A DNA stretch of 64,000 bases from Camellia lanceoleosa (GCA_025200525.1 CM045762.1:127911752-127975751); one strand, 5' to 3'; shown: positions 45,236-56,042, counted from the stretch's first letter. Numbers and translations are program-made. Notes: generated by a model from the sequence alone, not told the origin.

Positions 45236-45945
45236 CTGTTATGGTGTGCAACTTACGCCTTACACTTACGTATTTTCTGTTTGCAGTTCTGTTTGCAGTT
45301 CACTTTCCACTTACACTTTTTGTATAAGTGACACATGGTGTGCAACCCTTGAGGGTTGCACACTTAAGAAAAGTCAATTACATTATCATTTTGTGCCTAA
45401 AATAAAAATATTTTGTCATTGGTGCAAAATATGTGAATATTTTGTGCTTAAAATGAAATATCTTCTTGTTTATTTTGTTTCTCTTAATTTTGTTTTCTAT
45501 TTTATTTGTTTTATACCTTTAATAGTGTTATTTTTATTTCTTTCTTTCTTCATGCATTTTGTTTTTTATTAAAAAAATAAATAAGAATTAAAAACTTATA
45601 TTATTTAGTTTCTCTTTTCATTATATATTTTTTCTTTATTCATTCGTTTCTTTTTTCCTATTTTCTTCATATGGTGCATTATAAATGCACATGTATTCAT
45701 GCAAAATAAAAATAAATAAATTTGAAAAACACATATAAGTAATAGCAAGTTGCAAGAAAATATATTGCAATCATTCTACAAGAACAACATAAAACAACAA
45801 ATTCATTTTATAAACTCATAGTTTTGCTTCATATTTTTTTAAAAGGAATATATACTACTTGACATGCATTTGTCATTCTCTTGTCAGAAGGAGCCACCTT
45901 TTCTTTTTCCTTAGACATTGGGTTGACCTTTTCTTTTTCTTTTGC
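45236..45945. other. AT-rich spacer with a short hairpin
   Basis: The hairpin GTGTGCAACCCT-TG-AGGGTTGCACAC spans 45339-45364, and ATGGTGTGCAAC is repeated at 45240 and 45336. The rest is AT-rich. The 108-codon plus ORF (45246-45572) is low-complexity Phe/Leu/Cys and is not called. Confidence 0.5.
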
Positions 45946-46029
45946 CTAACAAATATAAATAAAATATTTAAAAGATTGAAAAAAAATCTTATATAAATAA
46001 AATACATACAATGTTTGACTTGATTTTGT

Positions 46030-46130
46030 ACTTACTGCACGAACACGAATAACATTAAAGTCGTGCTCATCATGGATGACCACACCAACATTTCTATATA
46101 GGGTTGTAGTAGCAGGCCTACAGAAACAGA
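46030..46130 (-). pseudogene. Short exon-like fragment, minus strand
   Basis: The minus strand reads RPATTTLYRNVGVVIHDEHD followed by FNVIRVRAV, with AG and GT signals near its edges. It probably belongs to the same dead minus-strand gene as the neighbouring pieces. The protein is not recognised. Confidence 0.45.
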
Positions 46131-46204
46131 TTGTGAACAAATTAAATTAAAATCTATATAATAAAGTGGTAATAGTAAGAGTATATATTTCAATAATTAA
46201 ACAC

Positions 46205-46375
46205 AGTTGTTTATCAATTTGGTGTTAAAGAAGGTTGTCTTGGGTTAATACATTCCTTTGATCTCTCTCGTTCTTGTCATAGGCGTTGTCCTAATTGGTA
46301 TGTAGAACATGGGTTTTGATTTTTTTCACGTTTTCGGCGTACACGTTGAGCCAATCCAACTTTTGATAACACATT
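46205..46375 (-). pseudogene. Basic-region exon fragment, copy 2
   Basis: It is a diverged duplicate of 44990-45235, giving GLAQRVRRKREKNQNPCSTY and ERSKECINPRQPSLTP with stops. The two copies are about 1.15 kb apart in the same orientation, which points to tandem duplication in the parent element. Confidence 0.55.
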
Positions 46376-46394
46376 ATCATTGTGTGCCTTGTTG

Positions 46395-46765
46395 TGTGAC
46401 AACATGTACTACATCATCATCAATTTTATCTTCTAGCATAGTTTTCTCAAGTTGGAGTATAGTCTTCTCAATTTGGAGATCAATTATGGAGTTGCTTTGC
46501 CTTTCTATCTCAGCATTCTTATTATCAATTGTAAGTTTGATAGAGGACAACTCATTTTGAGCTATTGTATTCTCCTTCTAGTTACATATTAATGTTTCTA
46601 GCTACAAGATGATTTTGTCTTTCATGTCATTTGTTACCTGCAGATTCTGGTTCTCAATTTGTAGTTTCTTGATGAGGTCCAATGCTTTTTGATGGTTAGA
46701 GACCATTTCTCTATGATTTTGTCCTGAGCAACCTTTGACAAAATGACTTAATGCACCCCATGCGT
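46395..46765 (-). pseudogene. Coiled-coil protein fragment, minus strand, with stops
   Basis: The minus strand reads NAWGALSHFVKGCSGQNHRE, then HQKALDLIKKLQIENQNLQV and, after TAG and TAG, ENTIAQNELSSIKLTIDNKN, LQIEKTILQLEKTMLEDKID and VVHVVTQQG. It is a heptad-rich coiled coil. The upstream end is cut by insertion of LTR G at 46766. I do not know the family. It lies in the same orientation as the Helitron-like pieces and may be part of the same element. Confidence 0.6.
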
Positions 46766-48908
46766 TATAGTGATCCAGGTTCTTCCTCCTTTGATTGTTG
46801 TATCCGGACTTAGGTTCCGTGGAGTTGGTTGTTGTATAGGTCTTGTTGTCATTCTTTAATTCCACATATTTGGGTTTTGGGATGTGTTGGGCGTGTTTCG
46901 AACAGGTTGGTTGAGCCTTGGTTCCATTTCTTGTTGCCCAATTTTTTGGTGGTCTGCTCGAGCGAATCCTTTCACGCTCGAGTGGAGTTTACACACTTCC
47001 AGTATTTTGTGTCTCTGCAAAAGTACTACAGGGTTGTTTTTCACGCTCGAGCGGAGTTCCTTACGCTCGAGCGGGTCGCGCTCGAGCAGGTCCTTTTATG
47101 CTCAAACGGGTGTTCAATGTCTGTAAAAATACTGGAAGAGGGTAATCTACGCTCGAGCGGGTTTCCTTTTGCGCTCGAGCGGGTATTCTTGTGCTTGAAC
47201 GGGTCCGATTTTTGTGCTTGATGCTCGAGCGTCCTATTCTCCGCTCGAGCGGACTAGGCGTATATCAGATGGCAGCTGGGTGATTTTAAATCACTTTTCA
47301 CACTTTCTTTCTCTCTCTTACTTTTCAAAACCTCCATTGGAGAGCACCTCACTCTAAAACTCCAACTTCTCTCTAGGGTTTGATCTAGTAGGTGTGATCT
47401 TCTATCCTTGGGCCTTTGTAAAAAGTGTGGAGCTTGTTGAGGGCTACATTTTGATCTGAAAATATTAGGGTTTGGAGCACTTTCAAATTTCTTCATCTTC
47501 TCTTTTGAGCTCCGAATTTGAGGTAGGGATAACTACTCATCTTTATGAGCTTTAACATAGATGTTGAGCTTTTTGTATAAATGGTTTGATTTGGGAAGTT
47601 AGGGTTTGAGATGTGTCATATTGGAAAGAGGAGTTTTGTTCTTTTGATTCAAACATATGTGTTTTGGGTCTGAAAAGGGGGTTATCGATATTGTTGATAA
47701 TATTTGAACCTTTGGGTCAATGTTGAGAAAAAAGGAAAAAATGCCATGTTTGGGTATATCTGGGTCATTAGTGTAATTAATGACATTTATTATGGAAATA
47801 TGAAATTGAGTGGAAATAATGAAGTTGGCTCATTATGAGGTGTAATGGTGGAGTAAGATTCATTAATCACTCACCTTTGAAAATGTTGATAAATTATCTA
47901 TTGATAAAATTATTATCTGTTTAGAAATAATTGTTTTGAACTATCGGTGGAGGATAGTCTTGATTGTTGTAGACATTGCATGATGATTAGGCGAATTAAA
48001 ACTAATCGGTTGAATGTCATTGAATATGATGAATGGAATAATATATCAAATTTGTGTATTGATTGAACATGTATATGATAGATGCTTATATACATTGTGT
48101 TGTATGAGAGGAGATAGGGGATGTATTCCACGGTTTGGGAGGAGATAAGGGTTGGACTCCTAAACTGGATGTTATTTGGGAGGAGATAGGGGATGGACTC
48201 CATTGATACAACAAATCTGTGTATCACATATGAAGTATGGAAGTGTTTTATTTGAGATTGATATAGCAAATTTGTGTATCATATATGAAGTATGGAAGTG
48301 TTTAATATGAGTTGTTATCTCATCTGAAATGGAAGTATTGTTGATATGAGGTGAAATCTCATCCAAATTGTTTGGCCAAGTTCTGAGCCACGGTTATGAA
48401 TTGAGAATTGGATAAGTAATGGAAAATGAAATGAAACCTGGACATATTGGTCATGGAATTGAAATGTGTTATAAGTTGGCGTATATGAGTTAAACATTTA
48501 TCGAATGCTAATGTTTTAGTTATTGCTCATATTATGTTTAGCATATCTCTACTGGGCGTTGGCTCACCCTATATGGGACATCATTTTCAGGTTTAGGTAT
48601 TATGCCGCCTCCGATGTCTTAGCTTGGATGGTTGTGGGAGTTGAAGACTCTCTTGTTTATTTCTATGATTATTTTGTGTATTACATGTAAATTAAGCCAA
48701 TGGCTTATTTTGTGTTTTGAGTTAGTACTCCTTTTTCTGTAACCAAGTGTTGGCTTGGAAAGTTGTAAGCCCGTGGGGCAATTACTTTTGATGTCAACAT
48801 GTAATACTTTTGTAATGAATACTCTGATGAATGAAATTATGCTTTATTCTCTTATGTCTAAGCATGTCAAGATTGTATGATTTATGGGTTTATTTTGAGG
48901 GCGTTACA
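46766..48908 (+). mobile_element. Solo LTR G, 2.14 kb, plus orientation
   Basis: It aligns end to end with LTR H (59844-61952): both start TATAG(T/G)GATCC and end GAGGGCGTTACA, with the palindrome array, the leader (CTCTCTAGG), CTTT/TTTGAGGTAGGGAT, CGGTGGAGG and CTACTGGGCGTTGGCTCACC blocks in the same order. Flanks are TGCGT (46761-46765) and CGCAT (48909-48913), a duplication only if two CpG transitions are allowed from a CGCGT ancestor. No primer site or coding region follows it, so it is a solo LTR. It interrupts a minus-strand pseudogene. Confidence 0.8.
46957..47245. repeat. CGCTCGAGCG palindrome array in LTR G
   Basis: About ten copies, exact or with one or two changes (CTCGAGCG, CGCTCGAGTG, GCTCAAACG, GCTTGAACG), lie 15-50 bp apart. 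CCAGTATTTT and CTGTAAAAATACTGG lie between groups. The altered copies are mostly explained by C-to-T or G-to-A changes. Confidence 0.88.
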
Positions 48909-48913
48909 CGCAT

Positions 48914-49320
48914 GTAGATATGCAATAGTCTCTGCACCTTACTTAATATTGGCTTCATCATGTGCACTGCTTTGAAATTGTGCTTCATTTCCAAACTCTC
49001 CATCATATGTCGCATCATTGTCATCCTCTGGTATGCTAGCACTCATGTCCATTTCTTCCACAATTTTAACGTGATGATCCAACTAGTCTGAAATTGTAGT
49101 TGATTGCCTAACTCTACAATGTATGTCCCATCAATGTCATCCTCTTCTATGCCAGTACTCATGTCCATTTCTTCCTCAATTTTGACTTCATGATTTAGAA
49201 TACTCTGAGGTGCATCTTTTTGATTCTCCTCATCTCAAATTATTGTATACATGAATAGTGTGCTCTCATGGTCTGTCGGTATGAATTTCTCTTTATAAAC
49301 CTGGTAATAGAGATTACTGT
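48914..49320 (-). pseudogene. Minus-strand exon with an internal tandem duplication
   Basis: The minus strand carries two copies of about 120 bp (near 48985-49085 and 49100-49200). Both encode EEMDMS(T/A)(G/S)I, then E(E/D)D(D/N)(I/D)D, an acidic segment. A stop and a frame change separate them. Acidic, repetitive, no recognised family. It is probably part of the same dead gene that LTR G split. Confidence 0.4.
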
Positions 49321-49544
49321 TAGTTTTAGTACAATAAATAATATTATTCACATTGGATAATGTTGGTATCTAACCTCATCATCATTGATTGACGACAAAG
49401 ACAAATTCTTCACATTCTTTTGAAGTTTTGTTAGATTCCATTTGAGAAATCGAGGTATTGCATTTGCCAATATTGGTTCCACTATTTTGGTATGCTCACA
49501 TAGCCAATACTACATAAAATGTACCAAATTATCAATTATATGAT

Positions 49545-50290
49545 TGAACATTTTCAATGTAAGATAAAAATTAGACTCGAAACATTCACAATGGAAAGAC
49601 TTATATACTTCAAACATGAATGTCAAAACAAAATCTTGACAATGTAACTCAACATAATCAATGTAACATGGAAAATAAACTCCAAACATTTATAATGAGA
49701 AGATTCAAACTTCAAAGACAAATGTCAGCAATATGACAATTCATTCAATGTAATCAATGAAATGTCAAAAAAAATTTCAAACACTAACAATGGTGTTTTG
49801 AGTCTATTGGAATCTCAACAATATGGCTTAATATAATCGATGTAACGATGAAAATAGACTCCAATCATTTACAATGTGAAGATTCATACTTGAAACACGA
49901 ATGTCAACGATGGAATATTGATAATGTGACTCAACATAATCAATGTAACATGGATAACAAACTCTAAACATTCACAATGAGAAGATTCATATTTTAAACA
50001 CGAATGTCAACGATGGAATCTCAACAATGTGACCATTTACTCAACATAATCAATGTGACATGAAAAATAGGCTCCAAATACTAACAATGAGAAAATTTCT
50101 ACTAAAAAACAAATAGCACATTATTTGAATGAAAAATGTGAATATTGGAATAGCAACTATATAATTGAACATTTTCAATGTAAGATGAAAATTAGACTCC
50201 AAACATTCACAATGGGAAGATTTATACTTCAAACATGAATGTCAAAACAAAACCTTGACAATGTGACTCAACATAATCAGTTAATATACA
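49545..50290. repeat. Minisatellite, unit about 105-130 bp, about six copies
   Basis: Each unit contains CTCAACATAATCAATGTAACATG, AACTCCAAACATTCACAATG and GAAGATTxATACTTCAAACA words in the same order, moderately diverged. It lies between two exon-like pieces of the minus strand and could be an expanded intron. Confidence 0.85.
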
Positions 50291-50411
50291 TGTAAAAAAA
50301 AAAATTATGATTATAAACTAATGTGAATGTATAGTTTTAGATGTATACATTAATATTTATGTGAGTAAATGTAGTATTACATACCATTAAAGCCGTAACA
50401 CAGCTAGTCAC

Positions 50412-50645
50412 TCATTCTGGATGTCGATGATGAAGTTCAATTGAATTCATTAATGTGGACTGGATGGTTTCTGTCCAATCATATTCCTTCATTTTGTCCA
50501 AATGCTCCATGTGTTGATAGTATGCCCATCCAATTGTCTTGCCAATTGTGGAATAAAAGAGCTTTAAACAAGCATACAAATTGAGAGGGTAATTTATGTG
50601 AAAATTGGGCCGAGCTGGGTAATGGGCTGTTATGGGCCACAATAC
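50412..50645 (-). pseudogene. Minus-strand exon-like fragment of unknown family
   Basis: The minus strand reads LYACLKLFYSTIGKTIGWAY, then HMEHLDKMKEYDWTETIQST and LMNSIELHHRHPE, with a stop after it. The DWTETIQ-LMNSI pattern is reminiscent of proteins carried by plant DNA transposons (plant mobile domain or DUF1985-like), but I cannot place it. The first residues run into retroelement sequence beginning near 50600. Confidence 0.45.
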
Positions 50646-51015
50646 AAAGGGCTGAGTAGAGAGGCCTTGGTGGTAGACCGGTCCTAAAAAGGCCTTAGAG
50701 TTAGTTCGGCCTAGAAGGGCTTTGAAATTACTTCGGTTCAGAAGAACCTATTGTTATCTCGGTTCGGAAGTGTATTACGGATAACTTGGTCGCCAGGTTG
50801 TCGCACTCAAAGTTAGTCCGGTCGCAGCATAGCATAAATAGCTCGGTCAAGCCTAGCTAATTATTTCGAGAACCGCAGTAAGAGCAGTGAAGGGAAGAGC
50901 CGAACTAAGTGTAGTTCGGTCTAATCTAAAAGTCTAGTATAGCTATGCTTACTTCGGTCACATTGGAGTTCGACCATGGTAAAACCATCTCATTTGGTTT
51001 AAGCAGTGAGGGGGG
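50600..51015 (+). mobile_element. 3' end of a Tat/Retand-like element with polypurine tract
   Basis: The GC-balanced, TTCGGTC-rich sequence differs from its AT-rich left flank. It ends in AGCAGTGAGGGGGG (51002-51015), a polypurine tract directly before the LTR start TGTTGAAGG. It therefore looks like the 3' non-coding end of an internal region in the same orientation as the element to the right. Confidence 0.6.
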
Positions 51016-51342
51016 TGTTGAAGGATAAGCATTATCTTTCAGGAGTATGAATCCTAGGAGAACTCTACATGGAGGAGTAAGAGTCCTACTTGAATTGTGC
51101 CACACGAAACCTATAAAAACTCACAAACATCACCTATGGAGAGGTAACGCAACTATGATTCCCGAATACACAGAGCTTTTGTCTATTTGTCTAGTTTGCT
51201 GACTTAGGCATCGGAGAGGTTTCCGGCACACACTCGCCGGCTAGCTCACGTTTGTATTTTCAGGTAGTCGAGTGACGTCGTACGGAGGAGCACAGACTTG
51301 ATCAACAGGATTATACGAGAAGGTTTATTTCTTTCCCGCACA
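51016..51342 (+). mobile_element. LTR of the Tat/Retand-like element, 327 bp
   Basis: It runs from TGTTGAAGG (51016) to CCCGCACA (51342), with a polypurine tract immediately before it and a primer binding site right after. CTATAAAAAC at 51111-51120 is a good TATA box, which places the transcription start some 30 bp downstream. Being flanked by internal sequence on both sides is the pattern of two elements sharing one LTR. Confidence 0.78.
51111..51120 (+). promoter_or_regulatory. TATA box of the 51.0 kb LTR
   Basis: CTATAAAAAC, about 95 bp into the LTR, fits a U3 promoter. Confidence 0.65.
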
Positions 51343-51344
51343 AT

Positions 51345-51361
51345 TGGCACCGCCTGTGGGA
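51345..51361 (+). other. Primer binding site, TGGCACCGCCTGTGGGA
   Basis: Two bases after the LTR end. It resembles the TGGCGCCGTCTGTGGGA site common in plant Ty3/gypsy Tat-group elements, with two differences, and confirms plus orientation. Confidence 0.75.
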
Positions 51362-51429
51362 ATTCAGATAAGAACAAAACCTCTTGATCAAGCTTTTCTT
51401 CTTTAGAATCAATAGCGCACAACGAAGAT

Positions 51430-53330
51430 TTGCCACAATCCGCCATTGACGGACAAACACCGGAAGGGGGTGCAAGGCGCGAAGGTCTACCTCTTATCCC
51501 TCCTATGGTGGATTTAGAGCCACAGCGACAGAATCCCAGAAGGGATGCGAGGGGAAGAAGGCGGACTAACAGCCCCCATCACTCTCGTTCACAAAGTCCT
51601 GAAAGACAAAGGTGAAGGATTGATCCTCAAACTCTGGAGGACCTTGTGAAGGAGCAGGACGAACTGATACGACGGATGGCGGCGGACATGGAGTCCATGA
51701 AGCGCCAGATAAAGGGTAAAGGAGTGGCGACAGGAGAGGGGCACAAAGGCAAGACGCCCCTCGCCACTCGGAAGATCATAGTAGACGTACCACACCATCT
51801 CAAACAGAGAATAGAAGCCTCAGGACAGGCGATACACAATCCAGGTCTTCCAGAACTCATCACTCCAGGACTGAGAGGGTGAGATCTGAGAGTTCGTACA
51901 CTGAAGGAAGCATCTATTGGCCCTCACATACGCACCAAACAAGATCTAGACAGACGGAGTTGCCCAGATCATCCGACTTAGGAACCGTACTCGAGGAAAA
52001 GGCACGATGGAAGGAGGACGCCAGGGCACGCGATCCACACAGAGTTTCTGCCTTACAGCGGTTGGCTCCTCGGACACATGGAAGCGTCAAGGTTGGAATG
52101 CGAATTCTGCGCCCTGCCTACGAACCAATGGACAAAGCACTGGCGAGGCTGCAGACCTCATCGTTCATTTCGGAAATCGAAAACGTGCCCCTACCTTCAG
52201 GTTTCCTCCAGCCCAAATTTACCACGTATGAGGGAAAGACGAATCCCTACATGCACCTAAGCCACTTCCGCCAGGTTATGGCAGTATATCGACGCAACGA
52301 GGCCTTAATGTGCATTCTCTTCCCATCAAGCCTTGGCGACCTAGGCCTGACTTGGTTCGAAAAACTTCCAGAAGGCAGCATAGCCTCCTAGGCGCAATTA
52401 GCTGAGGCATTCGTAACAAGGTTCAGAACAAACACCAAAACGCCAATGGAGATCAACCAGCTTCTCCCAATTGATATGGGCGACAAAGAGACACTTAGAT
52501 CCTATAATAGTCGCTACTGGGAGACCTTCAACCAGATTGGGGACTGCTCCACCAATCTAGCCATTACACAGTACAAAAGAGGCCTCCCAGTCGGGAACAG
52601 ACTAAGGGACTTGATCACCATGACACCACCCTTCACCATGGAAGCCTTGATAGAAAGAGTGCATCAGCACATCAGGGTGGAGGAGGATGGCGCACGTGCC
52701 AAAACAAAATCTGGCGCGACCGCAGTACCAGAGAAAAAGGCCTCAGCGAAGGTCAACGCGGTGGACCATCCAAACAAAAATGGACGAGGCAGGCGAGACA
52801 ACAGAGAGGACCAGGATAAAAGATGGTTGAGAGTCCGCAGTGCCATAACCATGGTATTCAAGAAACCGATCTATCGGATTCTAAGCGAAATACGCGATGA
52901 GCCTTTCATCAGATGGCCAGCTAAGCTAGGAGAAGCTCAGAAAGACTACGACGAAAGATCACGGTGTACCTTCCACAAGGACAAGGGGCACCGTACTGAG
53001 AATTGCACACCATTGAGGCAGCACCTGGAGGAGTTGGTGGCAGCAAGTCACCTAGATAAGTACATTGAAGGAGGGACGCAACCAGCCCCCCAGGACCACA
53101 ATAATCCCAACGGGATGCCAATCGACGCCCCACCTCAAGGAATAATCAATGTGATACATGGAGTCTTTGAACCTGAGCGTGTATGCGAGCTCAGGGGGTC
53201 AATCAAGAAGGCTGAGCACTTAAGAGAGGTACTCAGCACACAACCTACCATAAAAAGGGGAAAGACAGAGGCCACGAACGTCATGTCTTTTTCAGATAGA
53301 GACTTGGCAAGGATATATTGCCCTCACAAT
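51430..53330 (+). pseudogene. Gag of the Tat/Retand-like element, broken
   Basis: The first 150 codons (51430-51882) contain a basic segment and a short coiled coil (EQDELIRRMAADMESMKRQI) with one stop. Then a frameshift near 51880 leads to the main gag frame. That frame has FTTYEGKTNPYMHLSHFRQV, LGLTWFEKLPEGSI, an in-frame TAG at 52389 where Trp is expected (SxAQLAEAFVTRF), and then YWETFNQIGD and TMEALIERVHQHIRVEEDG. This is the Retrotrans_gag capsid-like core. A C/H segment CTFHKDKGHRTENC (about residue 170 of the second part) is the degenerate zinc knuckle. Later stops make it non-coding. It continues in frame into the protease. Confidence 0.88.
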
Positions 53331-53627
53331 GATGCCCTGGTTGTCACTCTCCGAGTCAAGGATTTTGACGTCAAGCGGATTTTGATTGACTAGGGTAGTT
53401 CATGTGAAATAATGTACTACGAAACATTTAAACAATTGAAGTTACAAGATAAAGACTTGGCACCTGCCGTATCTCCCCTGATTGGATTCAACTCAATGCC
53501 AGAGTGGCCAGTCGGCAAAATAATTCTTCCAGTTAGAGCAGGAAGCGTAACGAAACAAGTGGAATTCTGGGTATTGAAAGTCCCTTCCACTTACAACATC
53601 ATCTTGGGTAGAACATGACTGCATGCC
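53331..53627 (+). pseudogene. Protease region of the Tat/Retand-like element, broken
   Basis: It reads VVTLRVKDFDVKRILID, then TAG (53391-53393) and GSS, so the aspartic protease D-x-G centre has its middle codon turned into a stop. Next come FKQLKLQDKDL, FNSMPEWPVGKI, FWVLKVPSTYNIILGRT and TGA (53616-53618) where Trp is expected, then LHAM. It is in the same frame as gag and RT. Confidence 0.85.
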
Positions 53628-54671
53628 ATGCGATCGGTGGCGTCATCCTACCACCAAGTAATGCGGTTCCCCAACAAAACCGGGGTAATCGAAGAGGTCT
53701 ATGGAGATCAGATTATGTCCAAACAATGCTTTGTCACGGTGAATGGCAGCCGTGCCGCCAAAGGATATGTTCATTCGGTGGAAGAACCTGAGAGCAATGA
53801 ACTGTTCGCAGATGTTGACAAGGCAGCTAATCAAAAAGCGGTGGAAGACTTGGTAGAGGTAAGAATAGATGAAAAGAACCCGGATAAGTTCTTTTTGCTC
53901 GGTTCGTCGTTGTCCAGCACTGAGAGATTAGAGGTCTTGGAATTCTTGACCTCTAACATCGAAGTGTTCGCCTGGACGCCATACGACATGCCAGGCATTG
54001 ATCCAAACTTCATCTGTCACCAACTCAATGTCCACCCATCCGCCAGACCAATCATTCAACGCACTCGCAGATCGGCAATCCACCACGCCGAGATAGTGGC
54101 AGAAGAAGTAGGAAACCTGCTGGAGGCAGGGGCAATCAGAGAAGTGCACTACCCAAGATGGATCTCCAATACAGTAGTAGTGCCGAAAAAGAATGGCAAG
54201 TGGCGTGTCTGCGTCGACTACAAAATAGTCAACATGGCATGCCCAAAAGACAGCTTTCCTCTACCACGGATAGATCAACTGGTAAACCTAACGGCAGGGC
54301 ACAACCGACTTCGCTTTCTGGATGCATACAGAGGCTACCATCAAATCACCATACATGAACCAGACCAGGAAGTCATGTCCTTCACAACTCCAAGAGGACT
54401 GTATTGCTACAAGGTCATGCCTTTTGGCTTGAAGAACGCAGGAGCGACATTTCAACGGATGGTCACCAAGATGTTTGAACCATTGTTAGGCAGAATAATG
54501 GAGGCTTACATCGATGATATGGTGGTCAAGAGCAAGGATGAGAATGACCATCTCAAGGACCTAGGTGAAATGTTTGAAATCCTTAAGAAGCACAAGTTGC
54601 GCCTCAACGCGTCCAAGTGTGCATTCGGAGTAGGATCTGGCAAATTCTTGGGTTTCATGGTAACCGGTTAA
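53628..54671 (+). pseudogene. Reverse transcriptase of the Tat/Retand-like element
   Basis: A 347-codon open stretch. It carries the usual linker ([20 protein letters not shown]), then RT motifs in order: [56 protein letters not shown] and the catalytic YIDDMVVKS, followed by [13 protein letters not shown] and KFLGFMVTG. The polymerase fingers and palm are intact. The frame stops at TAA after VTG, and sequence between there and about 54790 has lost part of the thumb/connection. As a fragment without start, protease or integrase it cannot work alone. Confidence 0.92.
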
Positions 54672-54799
54672 GGCAATTCAGGACCTGGAGAGGCCAAACT
54701 TAGTAAAGGAAGTACAGCATCTCACTGGCATGGGCGCTCAATCGGTTCATAAGCCGGTCGTCAGACAGATTACGACCATTCTTCCATGCTCTAAAAGCC

Positions 54800-55459
54800 A
54801 AGTTTGAGTGGGATGAAGAATGCGACCATGCTCTGGAAGGCCTGAAAGAATACATGTCTTCCCCACCACTGCTCGTCACCCCAATACCTGGAGAAGAACT
54901 CTTCCTGTACTTGGCGGTCTCATAGCACGCAATTAGCGCAGTATTGGTCCGTGCGGAAGGAATCCAACATCTACCTATCTTTTATGTTAGCAAGACATTG
55001 CTGGGCGCCGAAACCAGGTACTTGCCACTAGAAAAACTGGACTTAGCCTTGATGATGGCCTCAAGGAAGCTATCACACTACTTTCACGCCCACAACATAG
55101 TCGTCCTCACAGCTTTCCCATTAAAAGCTTTGTTTGAGAGGGCGAACTTTTCTAGGCGAATTTTGAAATGGGCAGTAAAGTTGGGACAATATGACATCAA
55201 GTTCTAACCCAGAACCGTGATAAAGGCTCAAGCTTTGGCAGACTTTGTCGCAGAATTCACCCCAGGAAGTCATCATATTTGCCCAGTCGACCTGACTAAA
55301 ACAACCAAACTAGGGATGGAAGTTGACGTCGGAATAACGCAACCCCTGGTGCAAGTTACCCAGTCAGGTCCCAAGGCAGACCAGAGTGAAGTAAGAAAGG
55401 AAGAAGAAAACCATACTACACCAAGCCAAGACTCACCAACAAATGAAGGCTTGGTATAG
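54800..55459 (+). pseudogene. First RNase H (Ty3-type) and tether, broken
   Basis: The frame reads FEWDEECDHALEGLKEY, PPLLVTPIPGEELFLYLAVS, TAG, HAISAVLVRAEG, then PIFYVSKTLLGAETRYLPLE and KALFERANFSRRILKW. It ends its conserved part at GQYDIKF, TAA, PRTVIKAQALADFVAEF. This is the usual degenerate Ty3 RNase H that follows RT in Tat-group elements. Both stops sit where Gln is likely (CAG or CAA), consistent with C-to-T change. The spacer after it (about 55260-55440) is polar and poorly conserved. Confidence 0.85.
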
Positions 55460-56042
55460 CAAGGGGCAGACAGCAAGCATGGACCCTGAAGCAGACACCA
55501 GCAACGTTGAAGACCCCAAGGCATCATCTGATCCCTCCACTTGCTGGAAGTTGTTTGTTGGAGAGATGTGGAAGCTCTTTGTGGATGGAGCATCCAACCA
55601 GCATGGAGCAGGACTTGGCATAGTCCTCATCTCTCCAGACGGCCTAGTAGTGGAGCAAGCAGTCAACCTTGGCTTCCCAGCATCGAACAACGAAGCGGAG
55701 TATGAAGCGCTTCTTGCAGGCCTCAAATTAGCATTCTACATGAAGGCCACCGAGCTAATGGTTTACAGCGACTCACAGCTGGTGGTAAACCAAATATTAG
55801 ACGACTACGAGGCAAAGGACGACAGGATGGCTAAGTACCAAGAGTTGGTCAAAACAGAGATCAAGAAATTTGAAGTAATGCGAATAGAACAAATCGGCAG
55901 GGAAGAAAACAATAGAGTAGATGAATTAGCAGGCTTTGCTTCAATGGCAGATATTTCCATCCCTCATCCATTACTGATCGACTACCTACCTAGACCAAGC
56001 ATTGAAGACCCCGAAGTAGAAGAGGTTGTTGTGCCGAGCTAG
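55460..56042 (+). pseudogene. Second RNase H (archaeal-like aRH) of the Tat/Retand-like element
   Basis: The frame reads [51 protein letters not shown] and [12 protein letters not shown]. These carry the four acidic positions expected of an active RNase H: Asp in VDGAS, Glu in NNEAEYEA, Asp in YSDSQ, Asp in VDELA. A second RNase H of this kind marks the plant Tat lineage. The domain itself is free of stops, but it is in a different frame from the preceding RNase H. Confidence 0.9.

Noticed and set aside
45246..45572. 108-codon plus ORF
   Set aside because: Hydrophobic low-complexity reading of T-rich DNA opposite to the local gene remnants.
46829..47221. 130-codon ORF (plus) over the LTR G palindrome array
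   Set aside because: Poly-LERV/ARAG residues come from the CGCTCGAGCG repeats.
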